This document shows positions 18,546 to 27,512 of a DNA stretch of 64,000 bases, piece after piece. Source of the DNA: JAICJC01 sp963757605 (GTDB lineage Bacteria > Actinomycetota > Thermoleophilia > Gaiellales > JAICJC01). Within the stretch, counting starts at the first letter, position 1. The number at the start of each line of letters is the position of its first letter. The stretch covers positions 558,001 to 622,000 of the forward strand of contig CAVWSF010000005.1 of assembly GCA_963757605.1 (NCBI GenBank). Direction: 5' to 3'. The position numbers and the translations under genes were made by a program. The notes beneath the pieces are model-generated. The model saw only the letters and a list, made by a program, of their open reading frames with translations, was not told the DNA's origin and searched no databases.

Positions 18546-19448
18546 ATGCCAACCGCCGAGCGCGACCTCACGACCTGGGGGCTCCTGGTGCTGGTGCTCG
18601 CGGGCGCCGCGTTCGGGCTCGTCGTCCTCTACGGCGACTACGCGTCGTGGGACCAGCACCACCGCGACTTCGCCCGGGACAGCGGCGCGTTCGGCCTGTG
18701 GGTGGGGCTGATGTGCGCGCAGACCGCGCTCTGGACGCTCGCGCTCGCGTGGCTCCTGCCCGTGGTGCGGCGGCTGCGGCGCGAGTACGGCGGGGAGAAC
18801 CGCAGCGAGCGGATCGGATCGACGGCGGTCATCCTCGCCCTGATCCTGGTGCTCGCCGTCGGCGGGCCGGTGCGCTCGCACTGGCCCGACTACGTGCAGA
18901 ACCACACCGCCAAGATCGCGTTCCTGACGCTGGTGGGAGCGCTCGTCGGCCTGGTCGCCGCGCAGGGCGTGTGGCTTGTGCACGGCGGGCTCAAGAAGCT
19001 CGCGGCGGGCGACCTGCAGAGCGACGCCGCGGTGCCGACGTTCCTCACGCTTCAAGCAGACCTGAACCGCTTCCTGGCCGTCCTGGGCGCCATCCTCGGG
19101 CTGATCGTGCTCTCCGCCAGCGCGCAGCGGCGCACCGTGCTGGAGTTCGCGCCGGCGACGAACTTCCCCTACGAAGGCGTGCTGCTCTACGGGCTCTTCT
19201 TCTCGATCCTCGTCGCGGCCGTCTACCTGCCGACATACCTCACGCTCGCGCGTGTGGGGGAGGAGATCCGCGAGGCGGTCTTCCCGGCCGTGCCGCCGAC
19301 CTCGCCGGGGTGGCCGGAGCGCACGGCCCAGCGCGCGAGCCTGACCGGCGTGCTCGGCCTGGACGTCGACCTCGCGAGCCGGTTTCGCACCAGCGTGACG
19401 ATCATCTCGCCGCTCATCGGAAGCCTCGTCGGCCTGCTCCTGAAGTAG
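18546..19448 (+). CDS. Polytopic membrane protein of unknown function
   Basis: A 300-residue protein with six to seven hydrophobic segments (about residues 12-30, 50-72, 92-110, 124-145, 178-196, 208-230 and 280-299) separated by charged loops. No enzyme motif or family was recognised. It is expressed from its own leaderless promoter, divergent from the large membrane protein and convergent with an acyl-CoA dehydrogenase. Confidence 0.75.
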   Translation: MPTAERDLTTWGLLVLVLAGAAFGLVVLYGDYASWDQHHRDFARDSGAFGLWVGLMCAQTALWTLALAWLLPVVRRLRREYGGENRSERIGSTAVILALILVLAVGGPVRSHWPDYVQNHTAKIAFLTLVGALVGLVAAQGVWLVHGGLKKLAAGDLQSDAAVPTFLTLQADLNRFLAVLGAILGLIVLSASAQRRTVLEFAPATNFPYEGVLLYGLFFSILVAAVYLPTYLTLARVGEEIREAVFPAVPPTSPGWPERTAQRASLTGVLGLDVDLASRFRTSVTIISPLIGSLVGLLLK

Positions 19449-19453
19449 GCCGG

Positions 19454-20581
19454 TCAGCCGAGCTCGCGCAAGAGCTCGCGCGCGATCACGACCCGCTGGA
19501 TCTGGTTCGTGCCCTCGTAGATCTGCGTGATCTTGGCGTCGCGCATCATCCGCTCGACCGGGTACTCCTGGATGTAGCCGTAGCCGCCCAGGATCTGGAC
19601 GGCGTCGGTCGTCACGTCCATCGCGGCGTCCGAGCAGGCCAGCTTGCACATGGCCGAGAGCTTCGTCAGCTCGGGGCCGTCGACGCCGCCGTCGAGCATG
19701 TTCGCGACACGGTAGAGGAGGCCACGGGCGCCCTCGAGCTTCACACCCATGTCGGCGAGCATGAACTGGATCCCCTGCTGCTCGGCGATGGTCTTCCCGA
19801 ACGCGACCCGCTCGGCCGCGTAGCGGAGGGAGTAGTCGAGCGCGGCCTGGCCGATCCCGAGCGCCTGGGCGGCGATGCCCGGCCGCGAGCGGTCGAGCAC
19901 GCGCATCGCGATCCGGAAGCCCTCGCCCTCGGCACCGATCAGGCGGTCGCCGGGGATGCGGCAGCCGTCCATCAGGAGCTCGCCGGTCGTCGACCCCTTG
20001 ATCCCCATCTTGGGCTCGATCCGGCCGACCGAGAAGCCGGGGTCGGTGGCCTCGACCATGAACGCCGTGATGCCGGCCTCGGCCCGCGCGAAGACGACGT
20101 ACGTGTGCGCGACGCCGGCGTTCGTGATGAACCGCTTGGTCCCGTCGAGCACCCAGTCCGAGCCGTCCCGGCGGGCGCGGGTGCCGAGCGCCTGGGCGTC
20201 GGAGCCGGCCGCCGGCTCGGTCAGGGCGTAGGCGGCGATCCACTCCCCGCTCGCCCAGCGCGGCACGTAGGCCGACTTCTGCTCCTCGGTCCCGGCGAGG
20301 AGCACGGGCAGCCCGCCGAGCCCCTGCACGGCGAGGACGAGTCCCACGGTCGCGTCGGCCCACGAAAGCTCCTCGACCGCCCGCAGGTGGGTCAGGAAGC
20401 CCGTGCCGGTGCCGCCGTGCTCCTCGGGGAAGGCGAGCGCGAAGACGTCGTTCGCGCGCAGGAGCTCGACCGCGTCCCAGGGGAACTCGGCCGTCCGGTC
20501 GACCTCGGCCGCCCTGGGGGCGATCCGCTCGCGCGCCAGGGTGCGGACGGCCTCGACGAGCAGCTCACGGTCGTCGGTCAC
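19454..20581 (-). CDS. Acyl-CoA dehydrogenase
   Basis: A 375-residue acyl-CoA dehydrogenase with ALTEPAAGSDAQ (about residue 123), AERVAFGKTIAEQQG (about 262) and C-terminal QIYEGTNQIQRVV (catalytic glutamate in YEGTN). It is a typical short/medium-chain or butyryl-CoA-dehydrogenase-like member. It overlaps the M24 peptidase stop by 4 nt, so the two are cotranscribed although functionally unrelated. It differs from the copy at 1.8 kb, which has GEGTNE in the active-site loop. Confidence 0.92.
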   Translation of the reverse strand: MTDDRELLVEAVRTLARERIAPRAAEVDRTAEFPWDAVELLRANDVFALAFPEEHGGTGTGFLTHLRAVEELSWADATVGLVLAVQGLGGLPVLLAGTEEQKSAYVPRWASGEWIAAYALTEPAAGSDAQALGTRARRDGSDWVLDGTKRFITNAGVAHTYVVFARAEAGITAFMVEATDPGFSVGRIEPKMGIKGSTTGELLMDGCRIPGDRLIGAEGEGFRIAMRVLDRSRPGIAAQALGIGQAALDYSLRYAAERVAFGKTIAEQQGIQFMLADMGVKLEGARGLLYRVANMLDGGVDGPELTKLSAMCKLACSDAAMDVTTDAVQILGGYGYIQEYPVERMMRDAKITQIYEGTNQIQRVVIARELLRELG

Positions 20582-21759
20582 GCTTCGATCAGCTCCTCGG
20601 GTGCCGTCGTCATCGTCTCAAACCCGTCGGCGGTGACGGCGTACATGTTCTCGATGCCGACCGCCCCAAGGCCGGGGAACACGAACTTCGGCTCGACGGC
20701 GATGACGTTCCCCGTCTCGAGCGGCTCGTCGAAGCCCGGCGCCAGCACGGGCAGTTCGTCGATCTCCATGCCGACGCCGTGGCCGAGGAAGCGCACTCGC
20801 TGCGGGCCGGCGCCCATGAAGTGGTCGTCGAGGCCGGCGTCGACCGCTATGCCCTCGGCGAGGTCGTAGAGGGAGCTGGCCGGCGTGCCCGGCCGGATCT
20901 CCGCCTCGACGGCGCGCAGGATCGAGGCGGCGCAGTCGTGGGCGGCGCGCAGGTCGGCGTCGACCCGGCCGACGCCGAACGTCCGTGTCTGGTCGGCCAG
21001 CCAGCCGTCGTGGCCGCCGACGAGGTCGGCGATCACCGGGTCGCCCGGCGCGAGGACGTGGTCGCCGGGGCCCTTGCCCAGCACGGGGTTCGGGCCGGGG
21101 CCGCAGAGCGGCGAGTCGCTGTAGCCGGGCACGGCGCCGCTGGGGCCGGCGAGCACCTGGCCGTAGTGCATCTCCTGGTTGAAGCCCCGGAACCGCAGCT
21201 GGCCCTGGTGGCCCGCCATCCGCAGCACTCTCTCAACCTCTAGTTGAACCTGAGACTCGGGGATTCCCGCTCGCAGGAGACCCGGCACGGCCTCCGCCCC
21301 CTGGCGCACCTGCTCCGCGGCGGCGCGCATGCGCGCCAGCTCCCAGTCGGACTTGCGGGCGCGAACGCGGCGGACGGCCGGGGAGCAGTCGCCGAGCTGG
21401 TGGTCGGAGAGGCGGCGCTGGTAGCCCAGGAAGTGGCGCGCGGGCAGCACGTCGAGCTCGAGGCCGATCGTCGCGCCGTTCTCGATGCCGGCCGATGCGA
21501 GGGCGGCAGAGAGGCCTCCCAGCGACCTCAAGGGCTCGATCCGCTCGAGCGGCGACTCCGCCCGGGCCCGCTCGAGCACACGCCGGACGAGCAGGACGGG
21601 ATCGCCGGCGGCCGGGACGACCAGGTGGGCCTGCTGGTTCGTCCCCGAGAAGTACGCGAGGTCGGTGTGCTGGACGATGAGCGCCGCGTCGAGCCCGTCG
21701 CCTGCGAGAGCCGTCCGGAGCGCCTCGAGCCTGCGGTCGATCTCGTCCCTCGGCGTCAC
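20578..21759 (-). CDS. M24-family aminopeptidase (Xaa-Pro type)
   Basis: A 393-residue pita-bread-fold metallopeptidase. The N-terminal creatinase-like domain (about residues 1-150) carries LAYFSGTNQQAHLVV; the catalytic domain has PVIADLVGGHDGWLADQTRTF (metal aspartates), FLGHGVGMEIDELP (metal histidine) and NVIAVEPKF (metal glutamate). Probably removes N-terminal residues before proline. I chose the GTG at 21759, which has a TAACCT -10 box 8 nt upstream; an upstream ATG at 21795 would overlap the divergent gene. Confidence 0.87.
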   Translation of the reverse strand: MTPRDEIDRRLEALRTALAGDGLDAALIVQHTDLAYFSGTNQQAHLVVPAAGDPVLLVRRVLERARAESPLERIEPLRSLGGLSAALASAGIENGATIGLELDVLPARHFLGYQRRLSDHQLGDCSPAVRRVRARKSDWELARMRAAAEQVRQGAEAVPGLLRAGIPESQVQLEVERVLRMAGHQGQLRFRGFNQEMHYGQVLAGPSGAVPGYSDSPLCGPGPNPVLGKGPGDHVLAPGDPVIADLVGGHDGWLADQTRTFGVGRVDADLRAAHDCAASILRAVEAEIRPGTPASSLYDLAEGIAVDAGLDDHFMGAGPQRVRFLGHGVGMEIDELPVLAPGFDEPLETGNVIAVEPKFVFPGLGAVGIENMYAVTADGFETMTTAPEELIEA

Positions 21760-21766
21760 GGTCGCG

Positions 21767-21773
21767 TAGGTTA
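21767..21773. promoter_or_regulatory. Overlapping divergent -10 boxes for M24 peptidase and amidohydrolase
   Basis: Plus strand TAGGTT (21767-21772) is 9 nt before the GTG at 21782; minus strand TAACCT (21768-21773) is 8 nt before the GTG at 21759. The two leaderless promoters overlap by five bases, so polymerase binding should be mutually exclusive. Confidence 0.5.
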
Positions 21774-21781
21774 GTGGAGCC

Positions 21782-23245
21782 GTGATCCTCCACAACGGGC
21801 CTGTCTACACAATGGACCCGCGCCTGCCGCAGGTGCGCGCGCTCTCGATCGCCGGCGACGCGATCGCGGGCGGGGTCGACGTCCGCGAGGGCGGCACCGA
21901 CACGGTCGGGCACGAGCGGATCGACCTCGAGGGGCGGTGCGTCCTGCCGGGCTTCTGCGACTCCCACGTGCACTTCCTGGACTGGGCGCTCGGGCGGACC
22001 GAGCTCGACCTGGGCGAGGCGGGCTCGATGGCGGAGGCGCTGCGGATCGTCGGCGATGCCGTTGCCGGGGTGGGCGACGGGTGGCTGCGCGGGCACGGCT
22101 GGCTCGAGCAGGCCTGGCCGGACGGGGCGCCGAACGCCGCGGCGCTCGACGCGGTCACGGGCGAGCGGCCGGTGGCGCTGTGGGCGCACGACCACCACAC
22201 GCTATGGGTCAACTCGGCGGGGCTCCGGGCGGCCGGCCAGGAGGGGGACGGGATCGTGCGCGAGCGCGACGCCTGGGACTTCCCCCTCCCCGAGCGCACG
22301 GCGCTCGAGCAGTCGCAGGCGCTGCGCGCGGCGATGGCGGCGGCGAACGAGCGCGGCGTCGTGGCGGTGCACGACTACCAGCGCGACCGCGGCCGCGGCC
22401 TGTGGCAGCGGATGGACGGCGACCGGCGGCTCACGCTGCGCGTCCACATGTCCTACCCCGCCGAGCAGATCGGGGCCGCCCAGGCGACAGAGCTTCGCAC
22501 CGGGTTCGGCTCCGACCTCCTGCGGGTCGGGCCGGTGAAGGCGTTCATGGACGGGACGCTCGGGTCGTCGACCGCCTGGATGCTCGACGGGTCAGGGATG
22601 GTGCTGACGTCGGCCGCGGAGATGGCCGAGATCGCGCTGGCGTCGGCGGCATCGGGGCTCTCGGTCGCCGTCCACGCGATCGGCGACGGCGCGAACCGGG
22701 CGGTCCTCGCTGCGCTGGAGGAGACGCGGGCGGCGTGGGAGGAGGTGTCGGTGCCGCCGCGGATCGAGCACGTGCAGTGCATCGACGACGCCGATCTCGG
22801 CCGGCTGGCGGCGCTCGGCGTCACCGCGTCGATGCAGCCGGTGCACCAGCGCTCCGACCGCGACCTGGCCGACCGCCTCTGGGGCGAGCGGGCCCGGTGC
22901 GGCTACCGCTGGCGCGACCTGCTCGACTCGGGCGCGCACCTCGCGTTCGGATCGGACGCGCCGATCGAGGACCTCGACCCGCTGGCCGGGATCGACGCCG
23001 CCGTCAACCGCGACTGGTACCCCGAGCAGCGCCTCGACGTGGCCGACGCCGTCCTGGCGTTCACCGCGGGCGGCGCCGCCGCGGTGGGCGACCACCGCCG
23101 CCGCGGCCTCCTCCTCCCCGGCTACACGGCCGACCTGGTGGTGCTCGACACCGACATCATCGCCCACCCCGACGGCATCTCAAACGCCACCGTGGTGGCG
23201 ACGATGCTGGCCGGCCGCTGGGTCCACGGCCGCCCGCCCTGGTGA
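21782..23245 (+). CDS. Amidohydrolase, YtcJ-like (family 3)
   Basis: A 487-residue TIM-barrel metal hydrolase. It has the N-terminal LPGFCDSHVHFLDW motif (two metal histidines, about residue 60), SVAVHAIGDGANRAVL (about 298), RIEHVQCID (about 325) and FGSDAPIEDLDPL (catalytic aspartate, about 395), the pattern of the YtcJ family. Substrates in this family are mostly unknown amides or esters. GTG start with a leaderless promoter. Its TGA is the first part of the left palindrome of the RAYT unit. Confidence 0.88.
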   Translation: MILHNGPVYTMDPRLPQVRALSIAGDAIAGGVDVREGGTDTVGHERIDLEGRCVLPGFCDSHVHFLDWALGRTELDLGEAGSMAEALRIVGDAVAGVGDGWLRGHGWLEQAWPDGAPNAAALDAVTGERPVALWAHDHHTLWVNSAGLRAAGQEGDGIVRERDAWDFPLPERTALEQSQALRAAMAAANERGVVAVHDYQRDRGRGLWQRMDGDRRLTLRVHMSYPAEQIGAAQATELRTGFGSDLLRVGPVKAFMDGTLGSSTAWMLDGSGMVLTSAAEMAEIALASAASGLSVAVHAIGDGANRAVLAALEETRAAWEEVSVPPRIEHVQCIDDADLGRLAALGVTASMQPVHQRSDRDLADRLWGERARCGYRWRDLLDSGAHLAFGSDAPIEDLDPLAGIDAAVNRDWYPEQRLDVADAVLAFTAGGAAAVGDHRRRGLLLPGYTADLVVLDTDIIAHPDGISNATVVATMLAGRWVHGRPPW

Positions 23246-23275
23246 AAAAACGGGGTCAGACCCCAAATTTTCCAC
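23242..23275. repeat. Left-end palindrome of the RAYT unit
   Basis: A GGGGTCAGACCCC core in GTGAAAAAAC...ATTTTCCAC arms. It starts with the amidohydrolase stop codon and lies 75 bp before the RAYT start codon. It is an inverted match of the right-end palindrome at 24048-24080. Confidence 0.85.
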
Positions 23276-23349
23276 CCGTTGCGAAGTCGGCGGCAACTTG
23301 TTGCACCCGGCGGCTGACACATGCCAGGGCGGCGTCGTACCGTCGGCGG

Positions 23350-24051
23350 ATGCCACGTCCGCTTCGCCCGTTGGCCGCCGGCCTCATCTACCACGCCACC
23401 GCCCGCGGGAATGCAAAGGCCCGGATGTTCCTGGACGACGTGGACTACGAGGTGTTCCTCGCGGGCCTCGCCGTTTCTGGGCACCTGGATGGCCTTCTTT
23501 GCCATGCGTACTGCCTCATGGAGAACCACTACCACCTCCTTGTCGAGACACCGCGGGCGAACCTCGACGATGCGATGCAGCGACTCAACGGCACGTACGC
23601 GATGCGATTCAACCGCCACCACGAGCGCACCGGCCACGTCTTCCAGGGCCGCTACGGGTCGAAACTCATCACCGACGACGACTATGCGCTCACGGTCGTC
23701 CGCTACATCGCCGCGAATCCGGTGCAGGCTGGCTTGTGCGCAAGGCCAGAGGATTGGCCGTGGTCGAGCTACGCCGCGACGGCGGGCCTGGCTCCCTCGC
23801 AGCCGTTCCTCACGTCGCGGGTCCTGGCCTGGTTCGGTGGCCGCGAGGAATATCGCCGGTTCATTGCGGGAGGACTCGACGTGCAGCTCGAGCGACGACC
23901 ACCCCTGACCGAGCCGGTGCCCACCAGGGAACCCGCGCGGATCGCCACCGCCCACCGGGTCCACGGGTACACGCTTGCCGAGATCGCCGCCCATCTCGGG
24001 ATTGGCCTCAGCACGGTCTGGCGCGACGTCCGCCGCGGCGGGTCAGGGTGA
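23350..24051 (+). CDS. REP-associated tyrosine transposase (Y1 transposase family)
   Basis: A 233-residue HUH nuclease of the IS200/IS605-related Y1 family. It shows LIYHATARGNAKARMFLDD (residues about 12-30), the HUH motif in MENHYHLLVE (histidines about 60 and 62) and the catalytic-tyrosine helix VVRYIAANPVQAGL (about 118). Residues about 200-230 form an extra helix-turn-helix (YTLAEIAAHLGIGLSTVWRD) that may aid REP binding. The gene appears intact. Its TGA lies in the right palindrome. No other copy is in the window. Confidence 0.9.
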   Translation: MPRPLRPLAAGLIYHATARGNAKARMFLDDVDYEVFLAGLAVSGHLDGLLCHAYCLMENHYHLLVETPRANLDDAMQRLNGTYAMRFNRHHERTGHVFQGRYGSKLITDDDYALTVVRYIAANPVQAGLCARPEDWPWSSYAATAGLAPSQPFLTSRVLAWFGGREEYRRFIAGGLDVQLERRPPLTEPVPTREPARIATAHRVHGYTLAEIAAHLGIGLSTVWRDVRRGGSG

Positions 24052-25035
24052 AAGATTGGGGTCTGACCCCGTTTTTCCACTCGTGCACGAGTCGGGGGTG
24101 TCGATGCAGCGAGTGAACACGCTTGCGACCTGGCCGTAGATGGTCTGCGGGTCGTCGTTCAGCACCTGGCGGAATTGGGCGGCGGCGTCGTCCTTGTCGC
24201 GCATCCAGAAGAAGATGAGGCCGACGTGGACGCGCACCTCGGCGTCGTCGGCCGGTGAGGACTGGAGGATGCGCATGAGGCCCGAGAGGGTCGCGCCCGG
24301 GTTGTCCTTGTCGAACGGCAGCACGGTGACCGCCACCCGCGCCGAGACGTTGCTCGGGTCGAGCGAGAACGCGCGCTTGGCCGCCGCGAACGCGCCGGCC
24401 CGGTCGCGGCTCTCGAGGGCCGCTGCGAGCGCCAGCCAGCCGGCCGCGTCGTCCGGCTTCTGCTTCGTGCGGACGCGCAGGTCGGCGACCGACGCATGCG
24501 GACGACGGGCCGTGGAGAGCCACGGCGGGTACCCGGGCGCCTCGTTCAGGTGGAGCAGGTTGTCGGCGTTCGTCCCGTAGTAGCCGTACGGATCGAGCGC
24601 CTTCACCCGCTGGAGTGTCGCCGCCGCCGCGCTCGTCTGCCCGGCCCAGAGCTGCGCAAGGCCGAGTCCCATCCGCACCACCGGCTCGTCCTGCGGGAGC
24701 GCCCGGAGCGCCGCGATCGACTCCGCCCGACGGCTCGCGTCGTCACGGCGAATGATCGCGGCCACCTGCCGGCGCGGGTCGTCCGCGGGCAGCTTGCGCA
24801 GCTCGGCCGGTGTGATGTCCATCACCAGCGGCGGCGTGCCGTTCAGCGGCTTCGGCGGCGCGGCCGTCGCATCGCCGCCTCCTCCCCCGCCGCGCGTGAC
24901 GAGCACAACCAGGCCTGTTCCGATCCCCGCGAGCGCCGCAACCGCCACCACCAGCGCGATCCGCGCGCTCCTCCCGGGAATACGCGGGCCGGGCGCGACG
25001 TTCAGGGACTCACCGGGGGGCGGGTTTGGATCCAT
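24043..25035 (-). CDS. Membrane-anchored TPR-like protein
   Basis: A 330-residue protein with a short cytoplasmic head, one hydrophobic segment (about residues 27-46, ARIALVVAVAALAGIGTGLV) and a glycine-rich linker leading to an exported helical-repeat region. Motifs such as ALRALPQDEPVVRMGLGLAQLW and AAGWLALAAALESRD are TPR-like; at least four repeats are visible. No enzymatic motif. The C-terminal ten residues come from the palindromic repeat, so the original end was probably shorter. Divergent from the sulfur operon. Confidence 0.78.
   Translation of the reverse strand: MDPNPPPGESLNVAPGPRIPGRSARIALVVAVAALAGIGTGLVVLVTRGGGGGGDATAAPPKPLNGTPPLVMDITPAELRKLPADDPRRQVAAIIRRDDASRRAESIAALRALPQDEPVVRMGLGLAQLWAGQTSAAAATLQRVKALDPYGYYGTNADNLLHLNEAPGYPPWLSTARRPHASVADLRVRTKQKPDDAAGWLALAAALESRDRAGAFAAAKRAFSLDPSNVSARVAVTVLPFDKDNPGATLSGLMRILQSSPADDAEVRVHVGLIFFWMRDKDDAAAQFRQVLNDDPQTIYGQVASVFTRCIDTPDSCTSGKTGSDPNLSP
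24048..24080. repeat. Right-end palindrome of the RAYT unit
   Basis: A GGGGTCTGACCCC core in GTGAAAGATT...GTTTTTCCAC arms. It contains the RAYT stop (24049-24051) and encodes the C-terminal tail (GKTGSDPNLSP) of the convergent TPR-like gene, whose frame reads right through it. Confidence 0.85.
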
Positions 25036-25085
25036 TCGATTGGTACGATGCACGTGAGGAAGGGAACCGGGAAAGGGTAGGTCAA

Positions 25086-26285
25086 GTGGAGCAGTCGTAC
25101 CGCGATCATCTCGCTGCCGTGAAGCGGCAGATCCGTGAGCAGACGCCGGCCGAGGCGGCCACGCGCCGCGACGCCGACCCCGCTCCCGTGCTCGTCGACG
25201 TCCGCGAGCGCGACGAGTACGAGCAGGGCTACATCCCCGGCGCCCTCCACATCCCGCGCGGCAACCTGGAGAGCCGGGTCGAGCGCGCGATCCCCGACCG
25301 CTCCACCCCGGTCGTCATCTACTGCGCGTCGGGCAACCGCTCCGTCTACGCCGCGAAGACGCTCGCAGAGCTCGGCTACGAGGACGTCGTCTCGATGTCC
25401 GGCGGCTTCCAGGCGTGGAAGCAGAACGGTCACGAGTGGCGCGTCCCGCGCGCGCTCAGCCCCGAGCAGTTCGAGCGCTACTCCCGCCACGTCCTCATCC
25501 CCGAGGTCGGCGAGGAGGGCCAGCTCAAGCTGCTCGACTCCAAGGTGCTCCTGATCGGCGCGGGCGGGCTCGGCTCGCCGGCCGCCGTCTACCTGGCCGC
25601 CGCGGGCATCGGCACGCTCGGCATCATCGACGCCGACATCGTCGACGTCTCGAACCTCCAGCGCCAGATCGTCCACACCGTCGACCGCGTCGGCCAGCCC
25701 AAGGTGGACTCCGCCGAGACCGCGATCAAGGCGATCAACCCCGGCGTCACGGTCAAGAAGTACGCCGAGCGGCTGACGTCCGAGAACGTGCTCGAGATCA
25801 TCACCGGCTACGACGTGATCGTCGACGGCACCGACAACTTCCCGACGCGGTATCTCCTGAACGACGCCAGCCTCGTGGCCGGCATCCCGGTCGTCCACGG
25901 CTCGATCTACCAGTTCGAGGGCTCCGTCACGGTCTACAAGCCGTACGAGGGCCCCTGCTACCGGTGCCAGTACCCCGAGCCGCCGCCGCCGGAGCTCGCG
26001 CCGAGCTGCGCCGAGGGCGGCGTCCTGGGCATCCTGCCGGGCGTGATCGGCACGCTCCAGGCGACCGAGGCCGTGAAGCTGGTCCTGGGCATCGGCGAGC
26101 CGCTGGTCGGCCGCCAGCTCCGCTACGACGCGCTCGCGATGGAGTTCGTCGAGCTCAAGATGCACCGCGACCCGGAGTGCCCGGTCTGCAGCAAGGATCC
26201 CAGCGAGATCGAGTTCATCGACTACGAGGAGTTCTGCGCCATGCCCTCCCGGGCCGTGGCTCGACCCGAGGAGGCCGTCGCCTAA
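25086..26285 (+). CDS. Rhodanese-MoeB/ThiF adenylyltransferase-sulfurtransferase (MoeZ-like)
   Basis: A 399-residue activating enzyme for ubiquitin-like sulfur carriers. An N-terminal rhodanese domain (about residues 18-118; VDVRERDEYEQGYIPGA, active-site cysteine in VVIYCASGNRS about 80) precedes a ThiF/MoeB domain (GAGGLGSPAAVYLAAAG about 158; DGTDNFPTRYLLND; two zinc CxxC pairs about 291 and 365). MoeZ proteins usually carry the domains in the opposite order. It should adenylate and thiolate the carrier GG terminus. GTG at 25086 is chosen over an upstream ATG that overlaps the divergent gene. The next gene starts with no gap. Confidence 0.9.
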   Translation: MEQSYRDHLAAVKRQIREQTPAEAATRRDADPAPVLVDVRERDEYEQGYIPGALHIPRGNLESRVERAIPDRSTPVVIYCASGNRSVYAAKTLAELGYEDVVSMSGGFQAWKQNGHEWRVPRALSPEQFERYSRHVLIPEVGEEGQLKLLDSKVLLIGAGGLGSPAAVYLAAAGIGTLGIIDADIVDVSNLQRQIVHTVDRVGQPKVDSAETAIKAINPGVTVKKYAERLTSENVLEIITGYDVIVDGTDNFPTRYLLNDASLVAGIPVVHGSIYQFEGSVTVYKPYEGPCYRCQYPEPPPPELAPSCAEGGVLGILPGVIGTLQATEAVKLVLGIGEPLVGRQLRYDALAMEFVELKMHRDPECPVCSKDPSEIEFIDYEEFCAMPSRAVARPEEAVA

Positions 26286-27512
26286 GTGTCAACCGTCCGC
26301 ATGCCCCCCATCCTCCGCCAGGCGGTCGGCGGAGCACGAGAGGTCGATGCCTCGGGTGCGACCGTCCGCGAGGTGCTGGCCGACCTGGCCGACCGCTTCC
26401 CGGGCGTCCGCTCGCACCTGCTCGACGAGTCCGGCGACCTGAACCGGTTCGTGAACGTCTACGTCAACAACGAGGACGTCCGCCTCGGCGAGGGCATGGA
26501 CACCGCAGTGGCGACCGACTCGACGCTGATCGTCCTCCCCGCCATGGCCGGCGGTGCGCCGTGCCTCCAGATCGCCCGCGGAGCGGCGCTCTCGGCGGTC
26601 GGGAACACCCCGCTCGTCGAGCTCCCGCGCATGTCGCCCAACCCGGACGTGCGCATCTTCGCGAAGCTCGAGGAGCAGAACCCGACCGGCTCGATCAAGG
26701 ACCGCGTCGCGCTCCAGATGATCGAGACCGCGGAGGAGACGGGCGAGCTCGAGCCCGGCCGCCGGGTCCTCGAGCCCACGAGCGGCAACACCGGCATCGC
26801 GCTGGCCATGATCGGCAAGGTGAAGGGCTATCCTGTGACCGCCGTCATGCCGGAGTCCGCGACGCCCGAGCGCGTCGAGCTCCTGCGGATGTACGGGGCC
26901 GAGATCGTGTTCTCGCCGGGCAACCTGGGCTCGAACGGCGCCGTGGCGATGGCGCGCTCGATGGCCGAGCGCGACCCGTCGGTCTTCATGCCGTTCCAGT
27001 ACGCCAACCCGGCCAACCCCGCCGCGCACTACTGCGGCACGGCACTCGAGATCCTCGACGAGGTGCCCGACGGCGAGGTCGATGCGTTCGTGGCCGGACT
27101 CGGCACGGGCGGCACGCTGATGGGCTGCGCCCAGCGCCTGCGCGAGGCGAACCCGGACGTCGAGATCGTCGCCGCCGAGCCGCTCCAGGGCGACCCGGTG
27201 ATGGGCCTTCGCAGCCTGGAGGACGGCTACACGCCGCCCATCCTCGACATCAGCCAGCTGGACCGCAAGGTGCTCGTCTCGAACGCCGAGGCCGTGCGCA
27301 CGCTGCGCGAGCTTCTGAACGAGGAGGGGGTCTTCGCCGGCGTCTCGGCCGGAGCGGCACTCGCCGTGGCGCGCAAGACCGCCGCCAGGATGGACGGCGG
27401 GAACGTCGTCGTCGTCTTCGCCGACGGGGGCTCGAAGTACCTCTCGGCCGGCATCTACACGAAGCCCGAGGACCAGCTCGAGCGCGAGATGGAGGAGCGC
27501 GTCTGGTGGTGA
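26286..27512 (+). CDS. cysM: CysO-CysM fusion: sulfur-carrier domain joined to cysteine synthase
   Basis: A 408-residue two-domain protein. Residues 1-90 are a MoaD/ThiS/CysO beta-grasp carrier ending VLPAMAGG (Gly89-Gly90). Twelve residues later an OASS/CysM domain begins (AVGNTPLVELPRM), with PLP lysine K138 in NPTGSIKDRVA, EPTSGNTGIAL and GLGTGGTLMG. In mycobacteria CysO and CysM are separate, and CysO needs a free GG-thiocarboxylate. Here no stop, overlap or ribosome site separates them. The frame is smooth, so a sequencing error would have to restore an open frame by chance. GTG start directly after the upstream TAA, with GAGGAGG upstream. Confidence 0.9.
   Translation: MSTVRMPPILRQAVGGAREVDASGATVREVLADLADRFPGVRSHLLDESGDLNRFVNVYVNNEDVRLGEGMDTAVATDSTLIVLPAMAGGAPCLQIARGAALSAVGNTPLVELPRMSPNPDVRIFAKLEEQNPTGSIKDRVALQMIETAEETGELEPGRRVLEPTSGNTGIALAMIGKVKGYPVTAVMPESATPERVELLRMYGAEIVFSPGNLGSNGAVAMARSMAERDPSVFMPFQYANPANPAAHYCGTALEILDEVPDGEVDAFVAGLGTGGTLMGCAQRLREANPDVEIVAAEPLQGDPVMGLRSLEDGYTPPILDISQLDRKVLVSNAEAVRTLRELLNEEGVFAGVSAGAALAVARKTAARMDGGNVVVVFADGGSKYLSAGIYTKPEDQLEREMEERVWW

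Larger units (their letters stand above)
23242..24080 (+). mobile_element. REP-associated tyrosine transposase unit with inverted palindromic ends
   Basis: An 839-bp unit: palindrome, RAYT gene, palindrome. The end copies are inverted with respect to each other and share core and arms with the solitary repeats elsewhere in the window. RAYTs act on REP hairpins as single-stranded DNA HUH enzymes; mobilisation of these repeats by this protein is inferred from their association. Confidence 0.75.
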
